64,000 nucleotides of DNA from Hypomyces perniciosus. Lineage: Eukaryota > Ascomycota > Sordariomycetes > Hypocreales > Hypocreaceae. A program made the translations under genes and the position numbers. Under the pieces are notes generated by a model. That model searched no databases. It saw only the letters and a program-made list of their open reading frames with translations, and was not told the origin of the DNA. The DNA is taken from assembly GCA_008477525.1 (NCBI GenBank), contig SPDT01000007.1, forward strand, positions 3,906,001 to 3,970,000, in the 5' to 3' direction. Shown piece by piece: positions 11,559 through 22,544 of this stretch; positions within the stretch are counted from its first letter, which is position 1; each line of letters begins with the position of its first letter.

Positions 11559-11873
11559 GAAGCACCTCAATTGCGAGGGATGCGTCAGACACGCGATGTC
11601 ACGTGATGGAATTAAAGTGGTTCCTTCGGCGGGGTCACCAATTGTGCCTCGTGAGGCTTTGTGAGGCTTGTTGAGGCTTGGTGATGATGTTGGGTCTTGG
11701 AACCTTTGGAACCCCCCACCGCGGAACCTCATTGGCCAGAGCATCAGCCTATCCCCCTCACTAACATGACGTTTAAGCGCCGAGCAGCTCCCCAGCTATG
11801 GGCCGCAGCAGCAATTGTGTCTCTTGATTGCTCGGAATGTGAGAGCTGCCAAGTGCCAAGTGACTGTCGAGAG

Positions 11874-11894
11874 TATAAAACGTTGGCTATATAA
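11874..11894 (+). promoter_or_regulatory. TATA-like elements upstream of the proline-rich protein gene
   Basis: TATAAAA (11874-11880) and TATATAA (11888-11894) lie about 110-125 bp before the ATG at 12001, on the plus-strand side of the shared 580-bp divergent promoter. Confidence 0.4.
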
Positions 11895-12000
11895 CAACGA
11901 GAAAGCGGAGAGTCGCTCGGATACGCTCCCCTCCCCTTCTCTTTGTCTCCTCCTAGGTAACTTGACTTGACTCTGTCACCATCAGTCCACCGCCGACAAG

Positions 12001-13408
12001 ATGGCAGCGAAGACAGGCGAGGAGAATGTCGCCACGCTGTAAGTAGAATCCCTATCCCTCGCAGACTATGGTCTCGGAAGAGCTGCCCTGACACCACGAC
12101 TTCCACATGGAATAGCTTTGGGGACATTCATTATTTTTATTCCTCGGCGGATGTGAAGCCTCGCCATCACCGTTTCGACAAGGCGTCCTACGTCTACTTG
12201 TTCGAGAATGCGGGCGAGAGGAGGTGTCGCATCGAGATCGCGAATCATCCCGGAACCGATGACCAGGATGCGTTCGATGGGTGTAGGAACCACGCTACAT
12301 AATCTGACAAGGACTTGTAGGGATGAGCTAACTAACGGCGTCGCAAATAACAGTCCTCGATCAGGCTCGTGTTCGCTATTCGTACAAGCAGCACTGCGTG
12401 GTCTCACTTACTGTTGCCGACTCAGTTAACCCGAGCGAATGGCACCTACCGACTTACGACCCGCGCAATGAGAACAAATACCACTACAAGCTGCACTCCC
12501 TTGACATCTACTTCTGGTCGCAGCAAGATGCGCTTCAGTTTGTCAACGGCGTTAGGCGTGTCTTGCCGCCATCGCAGATTGAAGTCCTGGATGAGCCCGG
12601 TCCGCCGCCCCAACCCGCAGGCATGAGCGCTGTTGTCCAGAAGCTTGAAAACGCCGCCATCGTGGATCCGCAGTACAGCAATGCACAATCTTCATCGCAG
12701 TCAACTCCTCAGAACCCTGCCGGGGCCCAGGGAGATGCTGGAGCTGCAGCTGCCAGCGGCTCTTTGCCGCCGCCACCTCCTCCACCGGCAAACTTCACAC
12801 CCATGGCTTATAATCCAGCGGCGCCTGCGGCACCTGAGACGATTCGGCACCGGGAGAAGACCCCTCCTCCGGACGAGGATCCTCTCAACCCCGTGGCAGT
12901 AGCGGTGGCATACGACTATCACCGGCAACCCTTTACACCGGGTATTCCTCCGCCGTCTCAGTTCCCGCCCTCGGTTACAAGCCCGGGACTCCCCCCTCCG
13001 GAGTTCGGCGCCCCACCGACACATCCCGGACTTCAACGGGCATCAACAGTCCACGCCGGTTTGGCTTCCCCCGGTCTTACTGCTTCGTACGGATCCGGCA
13101 TTCCTCCACTGCCGTCGACGCAGCCGTCAGCTCAGTCAGCACCACCCGCTGCGAACACTGGACTTCCAGGCCCACCACCAGGCCCACCACCCTCTTCATA
13201 TACTCCACAAGCTTACACACCGCAAGGGGCTCAAGGGTCTCAAGAATACTCGATTCACCAGCAGCACTATCGGCCATCGGATGAGGACGGGCCACAGAAG
13301 CCACACAAGGCAAAGCCAGAGGAGAAAGGAAAGTTGGTAGAGAACGCAGCACGGCTTGAACGAGGTGTCACGGGCATGCTCAAGAAGTTTGAGAAGAAGT
13401 TTGGCTGA
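12001..13408 (+). CDS. Conserved proline-rich fungal protein, unknown function
   Basis: Three exons, 12001-12038, 12116-12282 and 12354-13408, give 419 residues. The introns are 77 and 71 bp (GTAAGT donor; GCTAACTAAC branch in the second). Residues 1-150 form a compact domain (FGDIHYFYSSADVKPRHHRFDK, then SYVYLFENAGE, YSYKQHCVVSLTVAD, LHSLDIYFWSQQDALQFVN) that looks like one folded unit of beta strands. Residues from about 155 to 385 are low-complexity with polyproline runs ([24 protein letters not shown]) that could bind SH3, WW or profilin-type domains. The C-terminus ends in a basic amphipathic helix (ARLERGVTGMLKKFEKKFG). I recognise the protein as widespread in ascomycetes but cannot name its function. 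Myosin I, encoded 11 kb away, has an SH3 domain, but no link can be claimed. Confidence 0.75.
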
Positions 13409-14476
13409 AGACGGCCTTGTCATTGTTGAATTGGATTGATTTGAACGAGCATATCGTGATTCTTAGTAGTATGTAGGTTTTGGGAGTACTCCGTAAAGGA
13501 CTTTGATTCTAGGAATGAACGTTTCATGACAGCATAGCTCCAAAAATGCCTGCTCTTTTGTGTTGCTATATGGATGCAGTCTTATCAATGATGCATCAGT
13601 GTCATCATAAGCCCAATGAGCTCAAAGCCCAAGGGTTTGAATGTGCCGGGAATAAAATGCTCATAGGAGTGAGTGGTGGTGCCTTACATGCATGCAGTAC
13701 TACTGCTATACTCACTCGTGCATACAAGCCTAGTTGACATTGGGTAAAAACGCGGACGCAATACGCTTTAATACAGACGATGACGACCGGAATGGTTCAC
13801 TTCCGCTCGTTTTAATAGCCAGGGCTAATACTAATACATAAGTAAATGCATTGATGTATGCGATGGCTTACGCGGAGGGCACTAGGTTATTTGCACGTCA
13901 GATGCAAGCTGAAAATAGGAATCCACCATAATCGATGCTAAGCACCCAAACCACCAACCAGAGCACTTCCTTGAGCTCCGAACGAGGCATCGAGCTGTGG
14001 CTGTGGCCAGCAGAGTCAGCCCACGAATAGCCCGGAAACAGACCCCTGTTATGTGATAACCGCCATACGAACTAAGGGTTCCCTAAGAGTAGCCGAACCC
14101 AATCCTTCGACCAGGTTAATGGCTTCCTCCTCTCAACTCATGTCGTCAGTCAATCTTCATTGCTGTAACATGATAGTACTGCTGCATGGTTTATTGTCCA
14201 TTTGTTGCTCGCAGCAAAAGGAGTGAGAAAGGCCTCGGGGCATTCAGGTTCAGCCTCGATAATCTCACCAACAAAGGGACCCGGACTAAACGAGCGAGCC
14301 GCATTTCTGGGCCATACCATAAGCCAGCCTAACGTGGGCCGCACTTTGTGAAACGGTGCTCCTACTGAACGAGCGTTTTTGCACTCCTACAAACAAACAA
14401 ACAAACATCGGGGCTCCTCCTTCGTTCGCAACCGGACCCATTGGACTTCTCTACATGTCCTTCGCCACTGGCGAAG
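13409..14476. other. Spacer, no gene seen
   Basis: This lies between two plus-strand genes. It holds one TACTCCGTA word (13487) in the 3' flank of the upstream gene and an (AAAC)n tract at about 14388-14407. No credible open frame. Confidence 0.5.
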
Positions 14477-15864
14477 ATGGATTTGTACGGCCGAATGGCG
14501 CGAGGCTCTGATACGAGTTCTAGGCTGTTGTCGCATCCGCCCCGCCAGTTGGTGCGGCGACAGCTAGATGGGAACATAATCTTCATGGTATGTACGCCCC
14601 TAATCTTAGGGACTGATGGACTGAACTGACTAGTGGCGCCCCGAAACAGATAGTCGCAGGCTCTGGAATAGTGGTCGTGCTGCTTTTCTTGGGCCTCCTG
14701 TTTCTCAAGAGGCGCAAGCGACGGAAGAACGTCGACTACGAACAGACTGCGGGCGACGACACTACAGACGCGCTCCCGCTCAATTCAACGGCTTCGCCTC
14801 GGAATGGCGCATCTAGCCAACCCGCCAATGCATCCTCTACCAGTAATAACGCCACTGCCGGCGCGACCGTGGATCGCAACACATCCGTTCGGTCCGTCAT
14901 GACGCTACCCGCATATCGCCAGATGGCATTGGAAAATGAACAGGTGCTTGGTCGAGAGGGCGAGAGGGACGGCATCGACGTCGTTGTCGACCTGCCCGCA
15001 GAAGAAGCGCTGGAGGCTTTGCGGGAGGAAGAGATGGAGACCATGTACCAAATCAGACTTACCAGGCGACAGCAAATCGAAGAGCAGCAACAGAGACGAA
15101 CAGAACGACGGGAGGCTCGGCAACGGGGCGATCACAGAACCTTGGCCCAGATCCATGCCCGTTCTCTGGCAGCAGCCAACAGCAACCCCATTGACGAGCT
15201 TCGGCGGGAAATGGAGCGCGCAAAGGAGGCTAGGCAGCGATCAGTGTCGAGTGTATCGTATGCGGACGTTGGTCTCGCCCGCCACGATGGCACCAGGATT
15301 CGAGCCAGCAGCAATGACAGCGAACGCATGGGTCTGCTCTCAGACGCCGCGAGCATTACCCGATCTCCTGGCATGCATCGACGAGAACCCAGCGTAAGCT
15401 CCGTGATAAGCATGGACAGCGACTTCCCCTCGCCTGGACTCACCCGCTCGGGGCCGAACACACCCGGGTTATCTGTTAGTGGAGGCAGGGCCGGATCGAG
15501 TCCTGAGCTGGTGGAGGCGGACTTGGGAGACGAAGCGATGCCGCCTCCAGAATATGAAGATGTGTCCCTTGCAGACGACGGTGAAATCCATGTTCAAACG
15601 ACCACGCCGCTGGCCGAGCCGCCACCAAATTATCCTGGGCCATCTCGCTCAGCATCTCAAAGGAGCGAGGAGCGTAACAGTTTAGCTCTAGTGTCCAGCG
15701 CAGAAGAGGCCGACAGTACCACAACGCGACGACTGTCACGCGGCAGCATCCCCCAGCTCCCGAGCTTGAGGATTAGTCGACTGCCCGCGATTGTGATTGA
15801 GCCATCAAGTGCCCAGCCCAGAGACGACTCATCACAGCAAGAAACCGCCCTAGGACCTCGATGA
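14477..15864 (+). CDS. Single-pass membrane protein with long disordered Ser-rich tail
   Basis: Two exons, 14477-14587 and 14650-15864, with a 62-bp intron (GTATGT, GAACTGACT branch, AACAG) join in phase and give 441 residues. Exon 1 encodes 37 mostly polar residues. Exon 2 opens with a transmembrane helix ([21 protein letters not shown]), whose flanking basic cluster predicts a cytosolic C-terminus. The tail contains an acidic/Arg-rich coiled-coil-like stretch (about residues 140-215; [20 protein letters not shown]), Ser-rich segments, and two PY-like motifs (PPPEYEDV and PPPNYPGP). PPxY motifs commonly recruit Rsp5/Nedd4 ubiquitin ligases, so an adaptor role is a reasonable guess. No enzymatic domain is visible. 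Confidence 0.7.
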
Positions 15865-16194
15865 AGCGTTCAGGAGAAGGGCGGAAGTTTGTAATGATAT
15901 GCCACGAGGAAGTTTTTTTGCTTTGGGGGAATGAGCAATGATTGACGGAAATCTATTCTAACTAATTGTGGGTTTTGGTATACTGTTAGCGAGCGTCATT
16001 TTGCTTTTGGCTATGAATTTTTTATGCTTTTGGATATGAGCCAATGCCTGGATGTTCTTGTTGCAATGAATGGCGTTTTGGCGATGGGCTTTTGGCATAC
16101 TAGAAGCTCTGGATGGATAGTATGATGTTGGATTCGAATAGGTAGTCAATAGCGGTTGTATTGTAGGCCTGCGTTGCTCAAAAACACTTTTCAA
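15865..16194. other. Short spacer, no gene seen
   Basis: This is A+T-rich 3' flank between the plus-strand membrane protein and the minus-strand nitrate-reductase relic. Confidence 0.4.
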
Positions 16195-17209
16195 AGCTCG
16201 AATCATTATCGCTGATCCAGATTATGCGTAGTCATTTCACACACCTTCCTCCGACGTAGCCAGGAATCGTCACCCGAACCGGGTATTCGTGATCCGGAGG
16301 CAAGGGAACGTCATTCATCTCGTAAGCCAGCAAGGCGTCGTTTGTCGGATCCATGGCATACTCAAATGGAATACAAGTCGAGTATTTGCAGTGGCAGAAT
16401 TCGTCGGCACCTCCAAAGTTCACCCAGCATCGTTTATTCCCCAAACCCGGGAGCTGCTCGGGAACTCCAGCTTCAAAAAGATGGCTTAGATGCGCCTCTG
16501 CGTTTAAAGGATGCTTCCCTGTCAAGGGGATCAAGTCAGATGGACGTGGCAGCCAATTGTCCGGGCTGAACTGGTCTTGCTCATCGATGTATACCCGTAT
16601 CATGTTGCGCTTCTGGGGTGACTTGTGTTTATATTATTTTCCTGGAGACGATATATATTGTCCTTTTCGAGCTGTATTGCATCGAGTAAGGCAAACTATT
16701 GAGGTCTGTATTTGTCTGTGAGGCTGCTCTCCTTTTCATCCTGTCAGTCGCATATGTGTCGTGGTGTTTTTATTAATCGGATGTTCGCCTCCACTCATGT
16801 TCCTCCTGAGGAGGCTTGCCTTCTCCACCATCATCTTTCTGTGCCTGTTCTTTCTTCTTGCGTGTAATGTTAGCTGGCCATAGTTCTTCGTTCTTGATTC
16901 AACCCTCAGTCGTGTCGAGTACGTATCTCCAACCAAGAGACCTATTCTCAGAATGTCAGAGATGGAAATCCTGGCAAATGTCAACAATTCTCAGTCATAT
17001 CCCATCATTGACATCGTTCTACTTCCTGATGCTGAACAGCATCACGAAAGTTCATCAGTATCCCCGCCTTCGCATCATCCCGGAGCTTCTCCAAGTCCTT
17101 TCGAGCCTTTTCAATCTCCTCGCTATACTCGTCGTGTTCATGGGTGATTCCCGGCTGTTGAGCCTGTATGGACTTCGGCTTTCACGATCCAAGACTTTCT
17201 TGGAGCCAT
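16195..17209 (-). pseudogene. Decayed nitrate-reductase-like gene (molybdopterin oxidoreductase relic)
   Basis: Reading the minus strand from ATG 17209, fragments of a nitrate-reductase-type protein appear in order. First are MAPRKSWIVKAEV and a frameshift to an acidic helix (HDEYSEEIEKARKDLEKL). Then NFRDAVQHQE and, after an apparent intron, ENRSLGWRYVLDTTEG and IKNEELWPAN. Next come FALLDAIQLEKDNIYRLQEN, a second frameshift, and [12 protein letters not shown] with [13 protein letters not shown]. The last parts are [24 protein letters not shown] and [14 protein letters not shown]. In-frame stops sit at 16958-16956, 16901-16899, about 16775-16770, 16698-16696 and 16234-16232. The central cofactor-binding part is missing between [10 protein letters not shown] and [11 protein letters not shown]. 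Homology ends soon after the last stop, and the C-terminal heme, FAD and NAD(P)H domains are absent. Several stops are what a C-to-T or G-to-A change of a Trp or Gln codon would produce. It cannot encode a working enzyme. Confidence 0.8.
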
Positions 17210-17667
17210 GATGTTTTACGACAGTTCAAGTTACAGACATCACTATAATGTGGGCTAGATGCAGACACAGAGTTGACACTATCCATCGTGTGACGAGTAG
17301 AATGTAATAGCTCGTGGGGCAATCCACGGATATGGGTATGCGCGACGTCTTCGACGCGAACGTTGATTAAACGTTGATTAAATGCATCGGAGGTCGTGAA
17401 CTTTGGTTAGTCAAACTCAAATTTGAGCATCGTTTATTGGAGATCTTGTCGGCATCCGTGTAGACATTGCGTCACTGTCAGCTTGTGGAATGCGCATCGC
17501 TTGAAGAGCGGAAACTACCGCTGGATACTGCTCGTATCAAGGGAGAGGGCTGTCACATTGCAAAGATGTTGGCATAATGAATTTCAACATGGACCATGTG
17601 ATTTGAGTAAATGGTTCGCTATGTACTTCGTAAGCGCAATTGTTTTGGCATTGTAATCGTAAGCACA
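17210..17667. other. Spacer, no gene seen
   Basis: This lies between the nitrate-reductase relic and the 3' end of the FKBP gene. There is a small direct repeat of AACGTTGATTAA near 17362-17381. Confidence 0.4.
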
Positions 17668-18482
17668 TTACAGCTCCTGGTGGCCCTGGTCCTCGTCAGT
17701 ATCCGCAAGGACCGTCTTGACTGCCTCAACAGCCTCGGAAACAGCGCTCACTACCTTCTTAGCAGCCCCCTCGGCGGGCTTCTCGGCCTCCTCAGCAGGC
17801 TTCTCGGCCTCTTCGGCAGGTTTCTCCTTGGGCTGTTCGGCCTTGACACCCTCGATTCCCAGCAATTCGGTCTCGAAGACTATAATATCAAATCAGATGC
17901 GGAGATCTAATGCGGAATGAGAAGGGAGGGACGTACTCAGAGTCGAGCCAGCGGGGATGGGGCCCATGGCGCGATGACCGTAGCCCAGCTCAGGAGGAAT
18001 GGTCAGGGTCCTAAAAAGGGGTGAACAATTGTCAGTGATCATGTAGAGAATCGGACAGAGAGATGATGCTTCCTGGGTAGATCTACCTCTTCTCGCCGAT
18101 GCACATGTCAAGGAGACCTTGGTCCCATCTGTAAGCCATTGTTAGTATCATAGTAAGATCTCGGCTTCGCAAGAGTAACAAACCCCTTGATCACCTGGCC
18201 AGCGCCCAGCTTGAAGCCGAAGGGCTGGTTCCTGTCATAGCCTAAGTATCCAGTGTCAGTAATTCATCCCTCCCTGCGGGGATGGAGAGCAGAGCATTGC
18301 ATACTGGCATCAAACTTCTTTCCAGAGGCCAGAGTCCCCCTGTAGTGCATCGACAGCACGTCACCCTTCTTCGTCTTTCGCTCACACTCGACGGTCTTGG
18401 TGACGTCGATCTTAAGGTCCTCAGCCGCGACGAGGCTGACGGCGGCGGAGGCCAGAGCGGAGAGAAGCAGGGCGGCCTTCAT
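17668..18482 (-). CDS. FPR2: Secretory-pathway FKBP-type peptidyl-prolyl isomerase
   Basis: Five exons (18482-18305, 18241-18184, 18128-18087, 18010-17937, 17879-17668) join in phase to 187 residues. The N-terminus is a clear signal peptide ([20 protein letters not shown]). The FKBP domain follows: [62 protein letters not shown] and [12 protein letters not shown]. It keeps the aromatic and Asp residues that line the FK506 pocket. After the domain comes a tail of EEAEKPA repeats and an acidic end terminating in HQEL, a plausible HDEL-type ER-retrieval signal. The enzyme probably assists proline isomerisation during folding in the ER lumen. The intron between exons 2 and 3 has a perfect TACTAAC branch site. 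Confidence 0.92.
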
Positions 18483-18687
18483 GGTGGCAAATTGGGCTGC
18501 TAGCGATGGCGCGCGAACCAAATGGACAGACGGACAACAAGCAAGGCGGGCGGGTTACGTCGTGAGGCAGCGAGGGAGAAACTGTGTCTTGTTTGTTGGT
18601 GTAGCTTCGAGTCGGAGGGGCAGTAGTGGCGGTTACAATGTGGCCAGCTATCATGATCCACTGAACTCCCCATTCACATGGCGGACA

Positions 18688-18701
18688 CCATTGGCCAATG
18701 G
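18688..18701. promoter_or_regulatory. Perfect CCAAT palindrome upstream of the FKBP gene
   Basis: CCATTGGCCAATGG is a 14-bp perfect palindrome containing one CCAAT box on each strand, about 206 bp before the FKBP ATG. The fungal HAP/CBC complex binds CCAAT. Use here is inferred. Confidence 0.4.
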
Positions 18702-18730
18702 GCATCTCCACGCAAGCTCCAACCCTGCCT

Positions 18731-18770
18731 GGCCCAGTCTGGCCCAGTCTGACCCCGTCTGACCCCGTCT
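18731..18770. repeat. Tandem 10-bp repeat, four units
   Basis: There are two copies of GGCCCAGTCT followed by two copies of GACCCCGTCT in direct tandem. The pattern suggests two rounds of local duplication. No coding role is seen. Confidence 0.8.
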
Positions 18771-19861
18771 GGGGTCTGCCGAACGCATCAGCGTCTTTTG
18801 GGGAAAGGCGCCGAGGCGCAAAAGGCTGAATGGGGAAACACGAAGATGCCGGTTCAGACATGAAACATGGAAGGGAAGTACACATTTTTCATCATGATAT
18901 TTTTATCGAACGAGTCCACCTGCGGCATCGTCTTCATTCGTCCACGTATCTCGGGATGGCGTCACTTTTCACTGAGCAAACAGAGCGATGTCGCGCATTC
19001 CTCTGCGTGTGACCACGAACGCCTGGGGATTGAGAGAACTACTGTACTACCTCGAGCGAGTGTGCAGACATACGTACGTCATGCAGTGTCCACGGGTGGC
19101 ACTACTGCGAGTTGACAAGACGCCTCGAGGGTTTGTTTGCCCATTGCAGTCGTCGTTTTGATAGCTCCACCATCACCACGGCGAAACAGCCTATGAACTT
19201 GAGAGCGCTCTCGTCGAATCTCAATTGGTGGGTACGTGGAGAAGCCGGTACCACAGCATCACCGTGAATCTGTCTTGTGTGACGTACTAAACTTGACAAT
19301 TAGGCACTGTGAGACACCACATGACTTGACATCGCCGCCCAAGGAGATGACTGACAGGCGCCAATTATGTATGTGAAAGGTGCACCGTTCCTGCATAGCC
19401 TAGGTCCAAAAAGAACACAAGGGATCCCATCCTCTTATGACGGAGATGGTTGGACAATCCCAACGCATATCGGCGAGTAGGGATCCTTTCCCAACAATCA
19501 GGCTGTGCTCAGAATTAGGGTCCAGCGAGGAAGATGGCAGTGAAGAATCGAGCATGCTCGGCTATCGTACATCTTGGACAGCGTTATGTCGTCATCGCCT
19601 CCAAACTGACGGCCCGTCCAATCACCATCACTCGGATTTGTTCCAAGGAAAAACACATGAACTAATAGCAGTAGCGTTAGATCTGTCTCAACTCTCGCCT
19701 TGCGCTTGCCAGGGTGCCCGTCTGATCCATCAATCTCCTCGATGTAGCTTCGCCAAGCCGGTTTTGCGCGGAAGCGGACGCGATGACTCGAAAGAGCAAA
19801 GCCGCGATGGCTTACACGCAACTCATCGTCCAGCGCGCTCGCTCGCAGCACGCACGAGCGT

Positions 19862-19894
19862 TTGCAGGTTGCAGGTTGCAGGTTGCAGATTGCA
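19862..19894. repeat. Tandem 7-bp repeat (TTGCAGG)n
   Basis: Three exact TTGCAGG units are followed by TTGCAGA and a partial unit, about 4.7 copies. It is noncoding. Confidence 0.8.
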
Positions 19895-21050
19895 CAGCAG
19901 CCTGTCGTGCGGAGTAGTACATGCATGCAGCAATGCATAGTAAGCTACGCAGCAAACTGGTGGGACGCAGTCCTACAGGCAGTTGGCCTGTCAAATCAAC
20001 CGGCCAAAAGAAAAAAGCAACAGTTACTGGTCACTCACCACAACTCTGCTGCTGGACACGACACGACAATGTTTCAGAGTTCTAGGGAGTGCATGCTGAT
20101 GCCTGCATTTGCACCCTTTCTGCCTATCGGGGCCAATGTACTTTGTAAGAAAAAAATATTGTAGGCGATTCACGTGCTGTTATCCCCTGAGGGAACCCAG
20201 CCCCAGCCCCTCTGTTTAGTTGTGATGTGAGGTGCGGCTGTGCCAGGGTGAGCACTCACCTTGGTCCCTATTCGTTCACTGTGACCTTCACTCTACCACA
20301 ACTTCAAGGCAACAACCTTGAATCACATACCTTTTCTTCTCAACTCTTGTCTCCCAAGAGTCCTTGCTTCACTGCCGCCGTGCTGCACCGCTCCCTTGTT
20401 GTTTCAAAAGCACCCGAGGCACTCGCCCTGCACATCGTTTTGGCACTAAGCCCTGCGGCAACGTCCTCGAATCCCTGTCCTACTACTACACTGGCTCATC
20501 ATGAGGTCGCTTACGGATTTGCCACTTCCAGTACGAAGTAGCTTCCAGTTACTTCTCTTTGTGTGTCAAAGTCCTGTCCAAATTTGGCATCCAATCAGTG
20601 GTTGAGCGCCTCATGACTTACGTCTTTCCTCGGCCTTTGTGCCTCAAGGACCCGGACCCTTCTCGGCATGCTGTTGACCTGGCTTTGCAGACCTCTTGAC
20701 TCACACGTCTCGAATGGGGCTTGATTCAAAGTTAGCTCGAGGTTGCCTTGCTGTGGTATCCAAAGCTTACCTGCAACCCTAGACTAGTACGAATAGATAG
20801 CTGTGTGATACAATGCTGGTGGTGTTCGTGGCTTCGACTACAAAAACCCAAGCATTCTCCTCGTATCCTCAGGACACAAACCATCTTCTCTATCATACTC
20901 TACTAGACCTTAAAGAACACCAACCACTCTTATATATCTTGACCAAGTTATCCCTTGGTTCCTATCACTACAAACCACTTCCTCTACATATCCCACAACC
21001 AACCCACGCACCAACCAACCAAACAACCAACCGACCGGCCAACAGTAAGG

Positions 21051-21374
21051 ATGTCTAGCCGCTACCCCGTCCAAATCCACCAGGCCGGCAGCCCGTCTGT
21101 TAGAAGCTCCTACAGCCTCTCTTCCGGTACCTACGGTTCCTCTTCCGGAAGCTCTCCTTCAAGCTCTCCCTCGCGATCCGTTGCTTCTGGAACCCACCGT
21201 GAGCATGATGCCGGTATGTTGAGCCAGTCAAGCTCTCCCCAAAATATGATCCCACTGACACCATCCTTAGCAAAGCACGTCTCCGGAGTCGTAAAGTCTG
21301 GCAGCAATGTTGTCATCAATCACAACAGGACAGACTACCAACACGGCTCTCCATCACCACCCTACCGTAAATGA
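21051..21374 (+). CDS. Small Ser-rich protein, unknown function
   Basis: Two exons, 21051-21213 and 21271-21374, give 88 residues. The 57-bp intron has a GTATGT donor, CACTGACAC branch and CTTAG acceptor. Because 57 is a multiple of three and the intron has no stop, the unspliced frame is also open (107 residues). The first half is low-complexity and rich in Ser, Gly and Pro (SSGSSPSSSPSRSVAS). The second half reads AKHVSGVVKSGSNVVINHN and is more ordered. No known domain is recognised. The start follows a CA-rich leader in good context (AAGGATGTC). Splicing is preferred because all three splice signals are strong. Confidence 0.6.
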   Translation: MSSRYPVQIHQAGSPSVRSSYSLSSGTYGSSSGSSPSSSPSRSVASGTHREHDAGMLSQSSSPQNMIPLTPSLAKHVSGVVKSGSNVVINHNRTDYQHGSPSPPYRK

Positions 21375-22544
21375 TGGACCGTTCGCTCGTCTCGTCTCGT
21401 CTCTCTCGACTCGCGTGGTTCCTTCCCTCCAGACCCGATCTCCCTGAAAAAAGATGCTCTCTGTGGATCACTCCCGAAATATGGCTATTATTTTATATGG
21501 CCCTTACATACAACATTACTTACACCACATCAAAAACAATGGTGACGATGGCAGCCAGAGTACGCACAAGCGGATTGGCACGTCGCTTGCTTACACCCCG
21601 CTTGCTGGGGTTGCTCGGTTCTCGTGCTCCTCGGCTGATACTATCAAAACTACGGACCCAACTCTCCAACTTCCTTGACACGCTTTGAGTGTTATCCCCC
21701 TTACAGTTACAGGCTGGGCCAACATTCATTGTCGACGAAGAACTGGGAGATGGGACTGTCCGGCTTCGATCTCGACTTTGGCCAAGGCCAGTCAGGACAA
21801 TGATATGACGCTATGGCGTTAACAGGAGGGGTGTATTATTATGGAGGACTTGAACTCGACGATACTGGTGGCTTCTTTTTCTTTTCCTTTCCCCCTTTTT
21901 TCAGATTGTATAAATGGCCTCGCGGCCTTCTTACTTGGAACATTTTGAACACGACGGTACGAACACGGACATGGGGGCGGACATTTTGTCGATACGCGAA
22001 AGGAATGGATGGTTTAGGCGTTACTTGAGATGGTTATCAATATATTTCTTTAAGGCACCTTTAGTTTTCTACCGATGTGCGAAGTAGTTGCTTTGTCTGA
22101 TGCACGGATGCCTCGTCTGCGTGTTCAAGCAGCTCGGTCAATGGCTACTGCAGGAACGAGAGGTCAGTACAGATTGATGCCCAACGGAGCATTCTGGCTG
22201 ACATTGCGCATGAACTTCTAGATGATGGTGTGTGAAGGCTTAAATCTCGCTGTCCTAATGGTTACCGTGAAGATCTACACTGAAATTTTATAAGGCCGGC
22301 CATTTAGTCATCCGCATATGAGCACACCAATAGTCATGGAGATTGCCTATTAGTTGTAACGACCAAGTAATTAATGCAACTCAAAATCCTAGAGTGAGGA
22401 GCTTCCTCGTGCTGTCCATTGTTTTTCTGAGCTGCTAGAAACGCACCATGCTCCCCCGTAACACCAGTATCCATACCATATTCATATCCATCCAAAGACA
22501 TGAGCGCACAAGAATCAACATGGGCCCTTTTGTTTTGTTTTGTT
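21375..22544. other. Spacer between convergent genes, no gene seen
   Basis: This lies between the 3' ends of the Ser-rich protein gene and the RPEL gene. Its first part (21375-22030) is CT- and T-rich and probably includes the 3' UTR. No open frame has recognisable content. Confidence 0.5.

Larger units (their letters stand above)
18483..21050. other. Divergent intergenic region, no convincing gene
   Basis: About 2.6 kb between the FKBP gene (minus) and a small Ser-rich protein gene (plus). It contains two small tandem repeats listed separately. From about 20270 onward it is CT/CA-rich, ending in ACCAACCAACC-type sequence just before ATG 21051, which looks like a long 5' leader. Open frames of 140-170 codons at about 19437-19940 on both strands look like chance. 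Confidence 0.5.

Noticed and set aside
19437..19940. Open frames of 167 (plus) and 146 (minus) codons
   Set aside because: Both strands are open over the same stretch, the composition looks random, and part is made of the TTGCAGG tandem repeat.
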